Assembly (NCBI RefSeq): GCF_020131355.1
Contig: NZ_JAHLEL010000022.1
Location: 51,335 to 115,334 of the forward strand
Direction: 5' to 3'
DNA: 64,000 nt
Origin: Pseudonocardia sp. ICBG1293
Lineage (GTDB): Bacteria; Actinomycetota; Actinomycetes; Mycobacteriales; Pseudonocardiaceae
The translations under genes were made by a program, and so were the position numbers. Below, one piece after another: positions 45,843-54,886 of the stretch; the first letter of the stretch is position 1, and each line of letters opens with the position of its first letter. Under the pieces are notes generated by a model. That model did no database searches, had not been told where the DNA came from, and saw nothing but the letters and a program-made list of their open reading frames with translations.

Positions 45843-46481
45843 TTAGACGGGTGCGATCAGGTGGGGTCGTTTTCTGGTATCTCGGCGTTGGTGCCATTGT
45901 CCTCTACTGAGAACATAGAGCCGAGACACTCTGTGACCGATATCGATGCGGCCAATTTCAGTGAGACCAATTCTTGTGCAGAGCTGTTTTGTTTTAGTGT
46001 TAATGTCGAGAGGTTCGGCCATTATTTGACCCATATCGGCATGGGTGTCGAAGAGCATGTCTGCGACACGCGTCAAGATGCGGGTCCCCCAGCCTTGCTG
46101 GATGTGGCGTGGGTCTCCGATCATGAAATGAATTCCGCGATCTGTAGTCGATATTGCTGGGTGTGGCGTCAGCGGGCTGTGTATCGATTGGTAGGTTTCA
46201 AGGTACCCGAAGGCCTGGTTGCCGATGCAGACCAGGTATGGGGTTGCGTCGTTGGTCTTTCGGCAGAAATCTAGGTACTGGGAGACTGTGCTCGACTGGA
46301 TGGACGTGTGCCCAATTTTCGCGAGGCGCGGGTATGGCAGAAATAGTCCGTCGATGTGTGCTGATTGCCACCACCCACTGATGGTGGCCGCGTCCATTTC
46401 TTTGCAGGGCGATATCGTGACGGTTTGATAGTTGGTTTTGAGAAGAGTCGCGGTAGAAATTCGATTGGCGTTTTTGTGCAC
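45843..46481 (-). CDS. GNAT acyltransferase of the IucB/MbtK (siderophore lysine-acylating) type
   Basis: Up to 212 residues; start uncertain (GTG 46481). Pattern: WWQSAHIDGLFLPYPRLAKI, YLVCIGNQAFGYLETY, GIHFMIGDPRHIQQGWGTRI (acyl-CoA loop) and QIMAEPLDINTKTKQLCTRI, as in Acetyltransf_8 proteins that N-acylate lysine or hydroxylysine in siderophore synthesis. No siderophore synthetase lies nearby. Lower GC than its surroundings, so probably acquired separately. Confidence 0.75.
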   Translation of the reverse strand: MHKNANRISTATLLKTNYQTVTISPCKEMDAATISGWWQSAHIDGLFLPYPRLAKIGHTSIQSSTVSQYLDFCRKTNDATPYLVCIGNQAFGYLETYQSIHSPLTPHPAISTTDRGIHFMIGDPRHIQQGWGTRILTRVADMLFDTHADMGQIMAEPLDINTKTKQLCTRIGLTEIGRIDIGHRVSRLYVLSRGQWHQRRDTRKRPHLIAPV

Positions 46482-46626
46482 GGGATGAGGCGCTTCCTTG
46501 TGTGGGTCCTCGAATGTGGCGTTGATCCGTTCTGTGGTTTCCCTGTAGGGGGTGAGGCCTGACTCTCGCGTACGTCAGTCCATGTCGATATAGCCCGTAA
46601 GGGTGAAGCGTGTGGTTCTTCGAGGG

Positions 46627-46905
46627 GTGTCGACGGATCCTGAAATCTGACCCCCTGGCGTTCCGGGAATCGTGACCCCTCCCAACGCTGGGGAGGTGCT
46701 GAACGTGGAGGACTGGGCGGAGATCCGTCGTCTGCATCGGGCCGAGGGTGTCCCGATCAAGGAAATCGCCCGCCGGCTCGGGGTAGCCCGGAACACGGTG
46801 CGGGCGGCGCTGCGCTCGGAGGGGCCACCGAAGTACGAGCGCGTGTCGCGGGGCTCGGTCGCTGATGCCTACGAGCCGCAGGTACGGGCGCTGCTGGTGC
46901 AGTGG
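46627..46905 (+). pseudogene. IS21-family IstA N-terminal fragment
   Basis: Starts with a TGTCGACGGATCC end. The frame VEDWAEIRRLHRAEG and IKEIARRLGVARNTVRAALR is the IstA helix-turn-helix, ending at VRALLVQWP. The catalytic part and IstB are absent. Confidence 0.8.
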
Positions 46906-46989
46906 CCGAGGCGGAGCCAACCGGATCCTCGTGGCCAGAGTTCCATGCCTTTTCAGCAGGGCCAGGAGGAGGTTTGCGGTGTGGGTGGG

Positions 46990-47095
46990 TGATTTGTGCG
47001 GTGCGTGTCTTCTTGCGGCGTACTAAGTGTGTTCATGTGCTTACCCCTGGTGGTGGTCCTTGACGAGTGAGGGGGGGGCGTGTTCGCATCCGGGA
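46990..47095 (+). promoter_or_regulatory. Promoter/leader of secreted paralogue 2
   Basis: Matches the upstream region of paralogue 3 (51221-51300, other strand): GCGTACT(A/G)AGTG, GTTCA, TTAC, CTGGTGG, CTTGACG, GAGGGG and TCGCATC-like blocks in the same order before ATGAGTAC. The conservation suggests common regulation. CTTGACG could be the -35 hexamer. Confidence 0.5.
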
Positions 47096-47638
47096 ATGAG
47101 TACGAAGAAGTTCGCATCCGCGTCCCGCGTTATCGGAACTGTGTTGGTAGTGGCTGTTTCGATGGGGTTAGCTACAGGGGTCGCTTCGGCTGAGGTCCCG
47201 GCTGCCTCCCCGGCTCCGGAAGATAATTTTTATTCTTTGGCGACGGATTCGGGGCAAGAGCGAGACAGAGTTGAGGGTTTGACGCTGTTTCTGGAGCGCG
47301 TCAACTCGGTCCCCGACTCGGTTCTTCATCGGGGGGATTCTGCTACCCAGGACTGGTTGAGGGCGAACTATCCTGATTCTGGAGGTCAGTCCCGTGCCAG
47401 TGTTATTGGTTGCGTGGGGGCGATTGGCGTCGCGGTAGGCGGCGTTTTAGTTCCTGCCGCGAAGATCTTGAAGATCAAGAAGTTGATTGCGCAGTTGGGG
47501 GGTATCAGGGAAGCTGTTCAGACTTTCTGGGGCGCGAGTTTCGCGTGGGAGAAGATCCAGGCTATCGGGGGTCCGGTGGCTGCTCTGGGGGCGGAGCTGC
47601 TTGGAATTACTGCGGTGCGTACTCAGTGTTTCTCTTGA
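47096..47638 (+). CDS. Secreted small protein of a toxin/immunity-like pair, paralogue 2
   Basis: 180 residues. Signal peptide ASASRVIGTVLVVAVSMGLA ... ASA. Variable mature N-terminus; conserved part SVIGCVGAIGVAVGGVLVPA, KILKIKKLIAQLGGIREAVQ, ELLGITAVRTQCFS. The KxKKLI..LGG motif is shared with paralogue 3 (LLKIKKLISELGG). The partner gene begins 36 bp downstream. Confidence 0.72.
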   Translation: MSTKKFASASRVIGTVLVVAVSMGLATGVASAEVPAASPAPEDNFYSLATDSGQERDRVEGLTLFLERVNSVPDSVLHRGDSATQDWLRANYPDSGGQSRASVIGCVGAIGVAVGGVLVPAAKILKIKKLIAQLGGIREAVQTFWGASFAWEKIQAIGGPVAALGAELLGITAVRTQCFS

Positions 47639-47674
47639 GCGCCGTTCGACGCGTAGCGATTTGCGGGGTTAGTT

Positions 47675-48001
47675 GTGACACGTGAGCGCTCGTCGATATG
47701 TATCGGCGGTGGCGGTATTGCACTGCTGTGCGGCCTTGCCGGAGCCGGCGCCCTATTCGCTGGAGAGGGGGTAGTTTTGCCTCTCGCATGCTTTTGCCTC
47801 GGGGTAGGGGCGTTGGCGTTGCTCGGCCCGCGGTTGTTCGTGCGGTCCGAGACCTCTCGTTCCGAAAGGAATCGGGAGGCGGCGTCGACAACGGAGAAGG
47901 CTAGGAGAATCGATCCGGTCGAGCTGCGTAAGTGGCGCGAAAGGAATCCTTCCTACAGCTTGACGGAGGCGATCGAGAAGTACTGGGAGGAAAACCGGTG
48001 A
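47675..48001 (+). CDS. Two-helix membrane protein, partner of paralogue 2 (putative immunity)
   Basis: 108 residues, GTG start. Two N-terminal hydrophobic helices (GGGGIALLCGLAGAGALFAG and VVLPLACFCLGVGALALLG), a charged linker, then the cytoplasmic tail VELRKWRERNPSYSLTEAIE. The tail matches the partner of paralogue 3 (R-x-(W/Y)-R-x-(R/K)-N-P-x2-S-L-x-(E/D)-A). Gene order and topology suit an immunity protein for the secreted partner. Confidence 0.68.
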   Translation: MTRERSSICIGGGGIALLCGLAGAGALFAGEGVVLPLACFCLGVGALALLGPRLFVRSETSRSERNREAASTTEKARRIDPVELRKWRERNPSYSLTEAIEKYWEENR

Positions 48002-48217
48002 GCGTTCCTCGGGTGCCGGTGCGGCTCGTGGGCAAGGCGACCCGGACCGGAGCCCGCTCCAGCGAGTGAGGACCGGAAGCGTCGCGGCAGCTCCGCGGGT
48101 TGGCGCAGCGCAGTGCCCCGTTCTGCGGGACCGGATTTTGCGATACCCACTTAGACGTCGTTTCAGAAGTGGTGGGCCCGGTTCTGCCGGTGACGGCGGG
48201 GCTGGCAGCATCGGCTG

Positions 48218-48811
48218 ATGGTCGCGCCTCGTGTGTCTGAGAAGACGAAGATTTTCGAGTTGGAGATCGTCCTGACCGAGGTGGTGCCGGCGGTCCGGCG
48301 TCGGGTGCAGGTGCCGGGCGAGGTCGACTTGGCGGTGTTACACGAGGTGGTGCAGTCAGTGATGGGCTGGACGAACTCTCATCTGCACGAGTTCGAGATC
48401 GTCGGGCGCCGCTACGGGATCCCAGACCCGGACTGGCCCGGACAGGATGTCGCCGACGAGACGAAAGAGAAGCTGTTTCGGCTGGTCAAGGCTGGTGACC
48501 GGTTCGGTTACGTCTACGACTTCGGTGACAACTGGGCCCACGAGATCACCGTCGAGGCGGTCGCGGCCGTCGAGCCGGGAGTGTGCTATCCGCGATGCGT
48601 CGCCGGGCAGGGGGCGTGCCCGCCCGAGGACGTCGGCGGGATCGGGGGGTATGAGGACTTCCAGGCCGTGCTCGCCGACCCTGACCATCCCGACCGCGCC
48701 GAGCGCCTGGAGTGGGCGGGCGGGCCGTTCGACCCGCACCGCTTCGACCCTGACGAGGCCGACCGGGCCTTGGAGTGGCTGGCCTGGCGGCCGCTGGCCC
48801 CGACCTCGTAG
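48218..48811 (+). CDS. pRiA4b ORF-3-like passenger protein, copy 3
   Basis: 197 residues, identical in protein sequence to the other two copies. Confidence 0.88.
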   Translation: MVAPRVSEKTKIFELEIVLTEVVPAVRRRVQVPGEVDLAVLHEVVQSVMGWTNSHLHEFEIVGRRYGIPDPDWPGQDVADETKEKLFRLVKAGDRFGYVYDFGDNWAHEITVEAVAAVEPGVCYPRCVAGQGACPPEDVGGIGGYEDFQAVLADPDHPDRAERLEWAGGPFDPHRFDPDEADRALEWLAWRPLAPTS

Positions 48812-48842
48812 GCGAGTGCCTCAGCGAGGGCTGGGTCGACCA

Positions 48843-49688
48843 TCACTTCGGCTTCGGCTTCGGCTTGGTGAGGCGGCGGTGGCAGATCAGGGCGCAGGCC
48901 AGCGATAACAGCGCGGTGATCGTGGATTCGGCGCGGTCGTAGCGCAGCGCGAGGCGGCGGAAGTCCAGCAGCCAGGACATGGTGCGCTCGACGACCCAGC
49001 GGACCCGCCCGAGCCGGGTGGAGTCCTCGATCCCGCGCCGGGCGATCCGCACCCCGATCCCACGCCCACTCAGGTAGCGGCGGCAGCGGGGATAGTCGTA
49101 GCCCTTGTCGGCGTGCACCTTGTCCGGCCGACGTCGCGGACGCCCCGGCTGTCCCGCCCGTTCGCGGACGCCGGGGTTGGTGTCCAGCAGCGGGGCGAGC
49201 ATCCGACTGTCGTGGGTGTTCGCCCCGGTGACCAGCGCATGCAGCGGGAGCCCGCCTCGGTCGCAGAGCACGTGGTACTTGCTGCCCGCCTTCCCGCGAT
49301 CGGTCGGCGAGGGCCCGGTGGCCTCGCCGCGGCGCTTGGCCCGCACGCTCACGCTGTCCACCGCCGCCCGCGACCAGTCCAGCAGGCCCTGCTGGGCGAG
49401 GCGGTCGAGCATCACCCGGTGCAGCTGGGCCCAGACCCCGGCCTGCTGCCACTGCCGTAGCCGCCGCCAGCAGGTCACTCCGGACCCACAGCCGAGCTCG
49501 GCGGGCAGCGCGTTCCAGCTGATCCCGGTCTTGAGCACGAACACGATCCCGGCCAGAGCGGCCCGATCCGGCACCCGCGGACGGCCTGTCCGTCCCCGCT
49601 TGTGCTTGCGCGGCTTGGGCAGCAGCGGCTCCACCAGCGCCCACAGCTCGTCGCTCACCAATCGCTCGACACAAGATCGCCGCGCCAC
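48843..49688 (-). CDS. IS5-family transposase of IS-a, copy 3
   Basis: 281 residues, same protein as copy 1 with intact VERTMSW; presumably functional. Confidence 0.93.
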   Translation of the reverse strand: MARRSCVERLVSDELWALVEPLLPKPRKHKRGRTGRPRVPDRAALAGIVFVLKTGISWNALPAELGCGSGVTCWRRLRQWQQAGVWAQLHRVMLDRLAQQGLLDWSRAAVDSVSVRAKRRGEATGPSPTDRGKAGSKYHVLCDRGGLPLHALVTGANTHDSRMLAPLLDTNPGVRERAGQPGRPRRRPDKVHADKGYDYPRCRRYLSGRGIGVRIARRGIEDSTRLGRVRWVVERTMSWLLDFRRLALRYDRAESTITALLSLACALICHRRLTKPKPKPK

Positions 49689-49759
49689 GACCGGACATGA
49701 TCAGCTACCAGCGCCGATCCACACAGGACCGACACGCCGACTTCTGAAACGACCTCTAA

Positions 49760-49880
49760 GAGGTCATTTCAGAACGAGGTCGACGTGTCTGTTGTAGACG
49801 ACAAGCGGCTATCTGACCTGCCGTTTGATCTGTCGTCGAGGGGTCAATGGAAACTCGACAAGTCGTTCTGAAACGACCTC
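49760..49880 (-). mobile_element. 121-bp MITE, copy 15
   Basis: TAA on both flanks, the left one shared with IS-a copy 3. Confidence 0.97.
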
Positions 49881-50049
49881 TAAGCAGCCCGGACATCCGC
49901 CGGGAGCCGACCCCGCTCCCCCACCGTGTAACCCTGCGAGCGAGCCCACTCCCGCACCACCCGCGCATCCGCGACACCAGACGGCACGACCGGGGGCCCA
50001 CCCGCCGGAGCAAGCCCGGGACCGGGCTCGGGCTCGGGCTCGGGCTCGG

Positions 50050-50232
50050 CGACTTTGCATACAGCGACAGCACGACCTCGTCCACAGCCGTGAAGCGCCG
50101 CTGACGCTTCTTCACGATCTGCGGCTCGAAAATGCTGGCCCTGTATCTCGGAACGTCGATCTCCACGTCACCGGCGGCATCCGAGGATCGCGTCCGCAGC
50201 TTCGGCGCGCGTAGCAAGGCAAGAACCTGCAC
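50050..50232 (-). pseudogene. IS256-family transposase remnant
   Basis: In one frame: GDVEIDVPRYRASIFEPQIV and KKRQRRFTAVDEVVLSLYAK, an internal IS256 segment also seen at 27852. It ends in a CTCGGG hexamer repeat run (50026-50049) encoding Pro-Ser repeats. Confidence 0.7.
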
Positions 50233-50248
50233 AGCAGGCTCGGGGCAA

Positions 50249-50542
50249 TTACCGATCCTTCATTACGGCGTTCACCGCATCCGCCAAACTCGCCCCCGGG
50301 TTCTTATTTCTGTAAGCGCGGACCGCCGCGATATCCTGCTTGCTTAGTTTGCCAGCACCGCGATCTTTAACGAAGCGATCGTGACCACCTGCGCCCGTCA
50401 TCCTTAGCAGCAAGATCAGCAGGCATGCAATTGCAAGTCCTCCTGCAAGCTTCCACCACTCTAAGGCTAATGCGACGGCGGCAGCCACCAGGCACAGGCC
50501 GGAGACAAAAAGCGGCCAGACTTTGACTATGGGATGCATCAC
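50249..50542 (-). CDS. Two-helix membrane protein, partner of paralogue 3 (putative immunity)
   Basis: 97 residues; GTG 50542 or ATG 50539. Two hydrophobic helices (WPLFVSGLCLVAAAVALALE and LAGGLAIACLLILLL), then KLSKQDIAAVRAYRNKNPGA and SLADAVNAVMKDR, the tail shared with the protein at 47675. With the MITE removed, the start overlaps the stop of the secreted partner (TGATG). Confidence 0.68.
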   Translation of the reverse strand: MMHPIVKVWPLFVSGLCLVAAAVALALEWWKLAGGLAIACLLILLLRMTGAGGHDRFVKDRGAGKLSKQDIAAVRAYRNKNPGASLADAVNAVMKDR

Positions 50543-51220
50543 TTAAGAGGTCGTTTCAGAACGACTTGTCGAGTTTCCATTGACCCCTCGACGACAGATC
50601 AAACGGCAGGTCAGATAGCCGCTTGTCGTCTACAACAGACACGTCGACCTCGTTCTGAAATGACCTCTAAACAGCTTCGGGCATGCCTTGACTACCCCCG
50701 AGATTCCCGAGAGCTCACCGACCAAAGCTCCCAGAGCTGTCAGCACCGCATCACCCTTCTCGGCCGCATTACCCGCACCGACAAGAAGCTTCGCTGACTC
50801 CCACACGCCGCCCAACTCGCTGATCAACTTCTTAATCTTCAACAGCCGGACCGCTGGAATCCCAACGCCAAGAACAACACCCCCAACAGCAGCAGCACAA
50901 TCGGCGAGATCCCCAGCCCCCCGCTGCGGCGACTGTCCAACAGTAGCGGCACGGGCTTTCAGGCTTGCCCCCTCAGATGTCAAAAACCATTGTTGAAGCG
51001 CTGAGTCGCTAACCAAAGCGGAATCAGGGATAGAGGCGATGACATCCAGCCCTGAGGCGAGTTCATCCACTCCCCCAGTAGCTGCTGCTACTTTCGAGGT
51101 CGCCCCCGTCACCGCCGGAGTCTCAGCCGCGGAAATCCCCGTAGCCGACCCCATCGAAACAGCCAAAACTAACACGGCCCCAATAACGCGAGACGCAGAT
51201 GCGCACCTCTTTGTACTCAT
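50539..51220 (-). pseudogene. Secreted small protein, paralogue 3, split by a MITE near its end
   Basis: From ATG 51220: signal peptide RCASASRVIGAVLVLAVSMG ... SAA, variable mid-section, then LADCAAAVGGVVLGVGIPAV, RLLKIKKLISELGGVWESAK, ELSGISGVVKACPKL. The MITE intervenes after PKLF; removal with one TTA gives PKLFK and a TGA at 50539-50541 (185 residues). Only the last residue changes in the interrupted form, which gains an extension from the MITE, so a functional secreted product may still be made while coupling to the partner is lost. Confidence 0.7.
50547..50667 (+). mobile_element. 121-bp MITE, copy 16
   Basis: TAA on both flanks; inserted in the last codons of secreted paralogue 3, separating it from its partner gene. 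Confidence 0.97.
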
Positions 51221-51300
51221 GACCGCATCTGAGCACACCCCTCCCCGTCCGTCAAGATCGCCACCAGAAGTAACTATGTGAACGCACTCAGTACGCTACA
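51221..51300 (-). promoter_or_regulatory. Promoter/leader of secreted paralogue 3
   Basis: Shares ordered sequence blocks with 46990-47095 (see that entry), on the opposite strand. Confidence 0.5.
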
Positions 51301-51330
51301 AACAGGAACGCACCACACAAATCGACCAGG

Positions 51331-51583
51331 CGCGCTCAGGCGGTCGTAGCACTTGATCTTGTTGTTCGGTGGGGAACAGGATCATGACGTGCGGGAAGTG
51401 CTCACTTTGACTGATCGGGAGAAGATCTCGCGGGGGTTGGCCGCAGGCTGGCGGTTGTGTGATATCGCTGAGGTGCTGGGTCGGGATCGGTCGGTGATCT
51501 CTCGTGAGGTCGCCCGCCACGGCGGCCGGGAGGACTACCGGGCAGGTCCGGCCGAGGAAGCCGCGCGCGCAGCGCGGGGCTGA
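51331..51583 (+). pseudogene. IS30-family transposase N-terminal fragment
   Basis: Same N-terminal 70 residues as the copy at 24624 (VREVLTLTDREKISRGLAAG) together with the element end upstream; truncated after AARAARG. Confidence 0.85.
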
Positions 51584-51799
51584 TGGTGCTCTCTGAAGTG
51601 GGCCAGTCTCGCTCTCTGAACTTCCCCAGTTGATGAGTCCGTCCTGGGTTCCGCAGCTAACGTGTGATCTGGTGCATGATCGTGGGTGTTGGTGCAGGTC
51701 AGCGCGGCCCTGCCTGGTCGACGCGGCGGGTTTTCTAGTCACACGACATGAGCTATGTAGTGGATGTGAGCTGCTGGTGGTGGTGTAGCGTCTGGTGAC

Positions 51800-53581
51800 G
51801 TGTTCGTGCGTATGTCGACTCGGCGTAACCGGGACGGGACGCGGGTGTCCTACCTGCAGTTGGCGCACAACGAGTGGGACTCGGCGGCGAAGACGTCGCG
51901 GACGAAGGTGCTGTACTCCTTCGGCCGGGTCGACCAGCTCGACCGGGCCGCGATCGAGCGGTTGATCGGCGCGCTGACCCGCGTGGTCGGCGTCGAACCC
52001 GCCATTGCGGGCGGCCCGGATCGGGCGCGCGCGGTCGGGGTGCCGGGCCTGGAGTTCTGCGAGTCTCGCCCGTTGGGCGGGGCGTGGCTGCTCGACCGGC
52101 TGTGGCACCGGCTCGGGATCGACACCCTGCTGCGCCGGTTGGCGGCGGGGACCCGCCGGGATCCGGTGGTGGAGCGGGTGCTGTTCGCGCTGGTGGCGAA
52201 CCGGGCGCTGGCGCCGTCGTCGAAGCTGGCCGCCACGTCGTGGATCGCGCACGACGTGCACGTTCCCGGCCTGCAGCAGGTGTCCGATGATGCCTGCTAC
52301 CGGGCGATGGACTGGCTGATCGCCGTGGAGGACACGCTCGCGCGCGGAGTGTTCGACGCGGTAGCGCACCTGCTCAACCTCGAGGTCGATCTGATCTTCT
52401 TCGACACCACCAGCACCTACTTCGAGACCGAGGACGGCGACACCCCGGTCTGGCGCGACGACCGCGGCCGTGTCGCGGAGGACACCGGCGGCACGGACGG
52501 CAGCACGGACGGCAGCGAGCCCCCGGCCGGGGCCACCGGGCAGGCGGGGTTCCGCAGCCGGGGGAAGTCGAAGGACTCCCGCGACGACCTGCCCCAGGTG
52601 GTGGTCGGGATGGCGGTGACCCGCGACGGGATCCCGGTGCGGGTGTGGTGCTGGCCGGGCAACACCTCGGACTCCCCGCTGATCCGGCAGGTGAAAGACG
52701 ACCTGCGGGACTGGACGTTGGGGAAGGTCATCTGGGTGGCCGACCGCGGGTTCACCTCGAAGGAGAACCGTCGACACCTCGCCGCCGGCGCGGGCGGCTA
52801 CATCCTGGGCGAGAAGCTCCGCTCGGGCTCGGCGGAGGCGGTCGCGGCGGTGTCTCGGCAGGGCCGTTACCAGGAGGTGAGCGCGAACCTGCGGGTCAAG
52901 GAAGTCAAGATCAGCGACACCGAGCGGTTCGTGGTCTGCCACAACCCCCAGGCCGCCGAACGCGACGCCGCGGTCCGGGCGAACCTCGTCGAGCGACTCG
53001 AAGCGATGATCGCCGACACCGACCGGCTCAGCGCGACGAAGCGGGCCGAGCTGCGCGGGGTGATCTCCACCAAGCCCGGCCTCAACAGGTTCCTGCGCGT
53101 CACCTCGGGCGGGCTGCTCCGCGTCGACGCCGCCAAGATCACCGCCGACGCACGCCTGGACGGGAAGTACCTGCTGCGCACCAGCGATCCGCACCTCACG
53201 ACCGAGGACATCGCACTGGGCTACAAGCAGCTCCTGGAAGTCGAACGCGGCTGGCGGGACATGAAGCAGGTCCTCGACCTGCGCCCGGTCTATCACCGCC
53301 TCGAACAACGCATCCGCGCCCACGTGCTGCTCCGCTGGCTCGCGCTGCTCCTGGCCCGCATCGTCGAGACCCAAGCCGCCACCGGCGAGCAGCCGCTGAC
53401 CTGGCCACGCGCACGCGACGAGCTCCAACGCCTGCACGTCGGCACCTACACCGGCCCGGCCGGGCTGTTCCGCCAGACCACCCCGCCCAGCCCCGAGGCC
53501 CGCCGCCTGCACACCGCGCTGGACCTCACACTGCCCCCACGGATCCTCGACCTCGACCTCGACCCGGCCGCGACCCGCTGA
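51800..53581 (+). CDS. IS1634-family transposase
   Basis: 593 residues. The start GTG is chosen because MFVRMSTRRNRDGTRVSYLQ matches the usual N-terminus of the family. Catalytic segments: LIFFDTTSTYFE, VWCWPGNTSDS, KVIWVADRGFTSKENR and YKQLLEVERGWRDMKQVLDL (Glu). A Gly/Asp/Ser linker (DTGGTDGSTDGSEPP) is repetitive. Intact; the right end of the element appears to have received the IS630 copy. Confidence 0.92.
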   Translation: MFVRMSTRRNRDGTRVSYLQLAHNEWDSAAKTSRTKVLYSFGRVDQLDRAAIERLIGALTRVVGVEPAIAGGPDRARAVGVPGLEFCESRPLGGAWLLDRLWHRLGIDTLLRRLAAGTRRDPVVERVLFALVANRALAPSSKLAATSWIAHDVHVPGLQQVSDDACYRAMDWLIAVEDTLARGVFDAVAHLLNLEVDLIFFDTTSTYFETEDGDTPVWRDDRGRVAEDTGGTDGSTDGSEPPAGATGQAGFRSRGKSKDSRDDLPQVVVGMAVTRDGIPVRVWCWPGNTSDSPLIRQVKDDLRDWTLGKVIWVADRGFTSKENRRHLAAGAGGYILGEKLRSGSAEAVAAVSRQGRYQEVSANLRVKEVKISDTERFVVCHNPQAAERDAAVRANLVERLEAMIADTDRLSATKRAELRGVISTKPGLNRFLRVTSGGLLRVDAAKITADARLDGKYLLRTSDPHLTTEDIALGYKQLLEVERGWRDMKQVLDLRPVYHRLEQRIRAHVLLRWLALLLARIVETQAATGEQPLTWPRARDELQRLHVGTYTGPAGLFRQTTPPSPEARRLHTALDLTLPPRILDLDLDPAATR

Positions 53582-53600
53582 CCAGCAACAACACCACCAC

Positions 53601-54680
53601 CTAGTGTCGCGTAAACGATGTTCTTTGACCGGGTCGGCAGTGGTTGAGTAGGTCGTCTGCGGGTTTGGTCCAGATGAACGGGTGGCAGCGTTCGTTCCAG
53701 CCGTCGATGAACCGGCCGATCGCGCCGATCAGTTCTCTGACGCTGCCGAAGCTGCCGAAGCTGCCGTGGCGAATGGCCTGGCGGGTGATGACCCCGAAAA
53801 AGACCTCGACCATGTTCAGCCACGATCCCGAGGTCGGGGTGAAGTGCAGGGTGATCCGCGGGTTGCGGGCCAGCCAGGCCTTCACTGCGGGGTGCTTGTG
53901 GGTCGCGTAGTTGTCCACCACCAGGTGCAGCTTGCGCCGCGGGTAGGCCTTCGCGACCTGCTTGAGGAACCGCAGGAACTCCTGATGGCGATGCCGCGGC
54001 AGGCACGCCTGCTCGACCCGCCCGGTCGCGACCTCTAACGCCGCGAACAGCGTGGTGGTGCCGTGACGGACGTAGTCATGCGTCCGTTTCTCCGGGATAC
54101 CGGGCATGATCGGCAGGATCGGCGCTGTCCGGTCCAGGGCCTGGACCTGGGATTTCTCGTCGACGCAGAGCACGACGGCCTTGTCCGGCGGGTTCAGATA
54201 CAACCCGACGATGTCGCGGACCTTGGCTTCGAGCTCGGGATCGGTGGAGAACTTGAACGTCTCGGACTTCCACGGCTGCAGCCCCCACCGCCGCCAAATC
54301 TTGCCGATCCACACGTGGGAGATCCCGAGCTCGGCACCGAGCAGCCGTGACGACCAGTGCGTGACTCCGAGCCGCTCAGGCGGCGGTTCCAGCGTGGCGA
54401 GCACGACCGCGACCTCGTCGATCACCGGCGGCCGGCCCGCCTTGGGCCGGTCGGCCAGCCCGGCGATCCCCTCAGCGGCGTAACGCTTCTTCCACCCGAT
54501 CACCGTCGCCTTCGACGCCCCGACCAGTGTGACGATGTCCTTGACCGCCACCCCGTCCGCGGCCAGCAACACGATCCTGCCCCGTCGGGCCAGTCCCGCC
54601 GAAACCGACGAGGAACGCAGCCAGGACTCCAACACCTCGCGGTCGGCGGCCGGAACGTCCACGGTCACAGTCAACGGCAC
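53601..54680 (-). CDS. IS630-family transposase, copy 2
   Basis: 359 residues; differs from copy 1 by a 3-residue duplication (GSFGSFGSV) and a few substitutions. DDE motifs intact. The stop again uses the flanking TA. Confidence 0.92.
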   Translation of the reverse strand: MPLTVTVDVPAADREVLESWLRSSSVSAGLARRGRIVLLAADGVAVKDIVTLVGASKATVIGWKKRYAAEGIAGLADRPKAGRPPVIDEVAVVLATLEPPPERLGVTHWSSRLLGAELGISHVWIGKIWRRWGLQPWKSETFKFSTDPELEAKVRDIVGLYLNPPDKAVVLCVDEKSQVQALDRTAPILPIMPGIPEKRTHDYVRHGTTTLFAALEVATGRVEQACLPRHRHQEFLRFLKQVAKAYPRRKLHLVVDNYATHKHPAVKAWLARNPRITLHFTPTSGSWLNMVEVFFGVITRQAIRHGSFGSFGSVRELIGAIGRFIDGWNERCHPFIWTKPADDLLNHCRPGQRTSFTRH

Positions 54681-54735
54681 AGCTCATGATCCCGTAAACC
54701 AGCCCGTGAGTAAAGTAACCTAGTTACCGCAACAC
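53604..54735 (-). mobile_element. IS630-family element, copy 2 (1132 bp)
   Basis: TA on both sides; near-identical to copy 1 but 9 bp longer owing to a duplicated GCAGCTTCG-type unit in the transposase gene. Confidence 0.9.
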
Positions 54736-54762
54736 TAGTGACACGACATGTCACCAGGCTTA

Positions 54763-54883
54763 GAGGTCATTTCAGAACGAGGTCGACGTGTCTGTTGTAG
54801 ACGACAAGCGGCTATCTGACCTGCCGTTTGATCTGTCGTCGAGGGGTCAATGGAAACTCGACAAGTCGTTCTGAAACGACCTC
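54763..54883 (-). mobile_element. 121-bp MITE, copy 17
   Basis: TTA on both flanks; abuts IS-b copy 2. Confidence 0.97.
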
Positions 54884-54886
54884 TTA

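Larger units (their letters stand above)
48154..49756 (-). mobile_element. IS-a, copy 3 (1603 bp)
   Basis: Flanks TTA (left) and TAA (right); MITE copy 15 follows directly. It separates the partner gene of paralogue 2 from IS256 debris. Confidence 0.93.

Noticed and set aside
50022..50050. CTCGGG tandem run as a possible CRISPR-like or regulatory array
   Set aside because: Six-base simple repeat without spacers, inside IS256 debris.
51296..53512. A 738-codon open frame on the minus strand
   Set aside because: It is antisense to the intact IS1634 transposase and IS30 fragment; composition (Arg/Gln/His-rich) is that of a GC-driven shadow frame.
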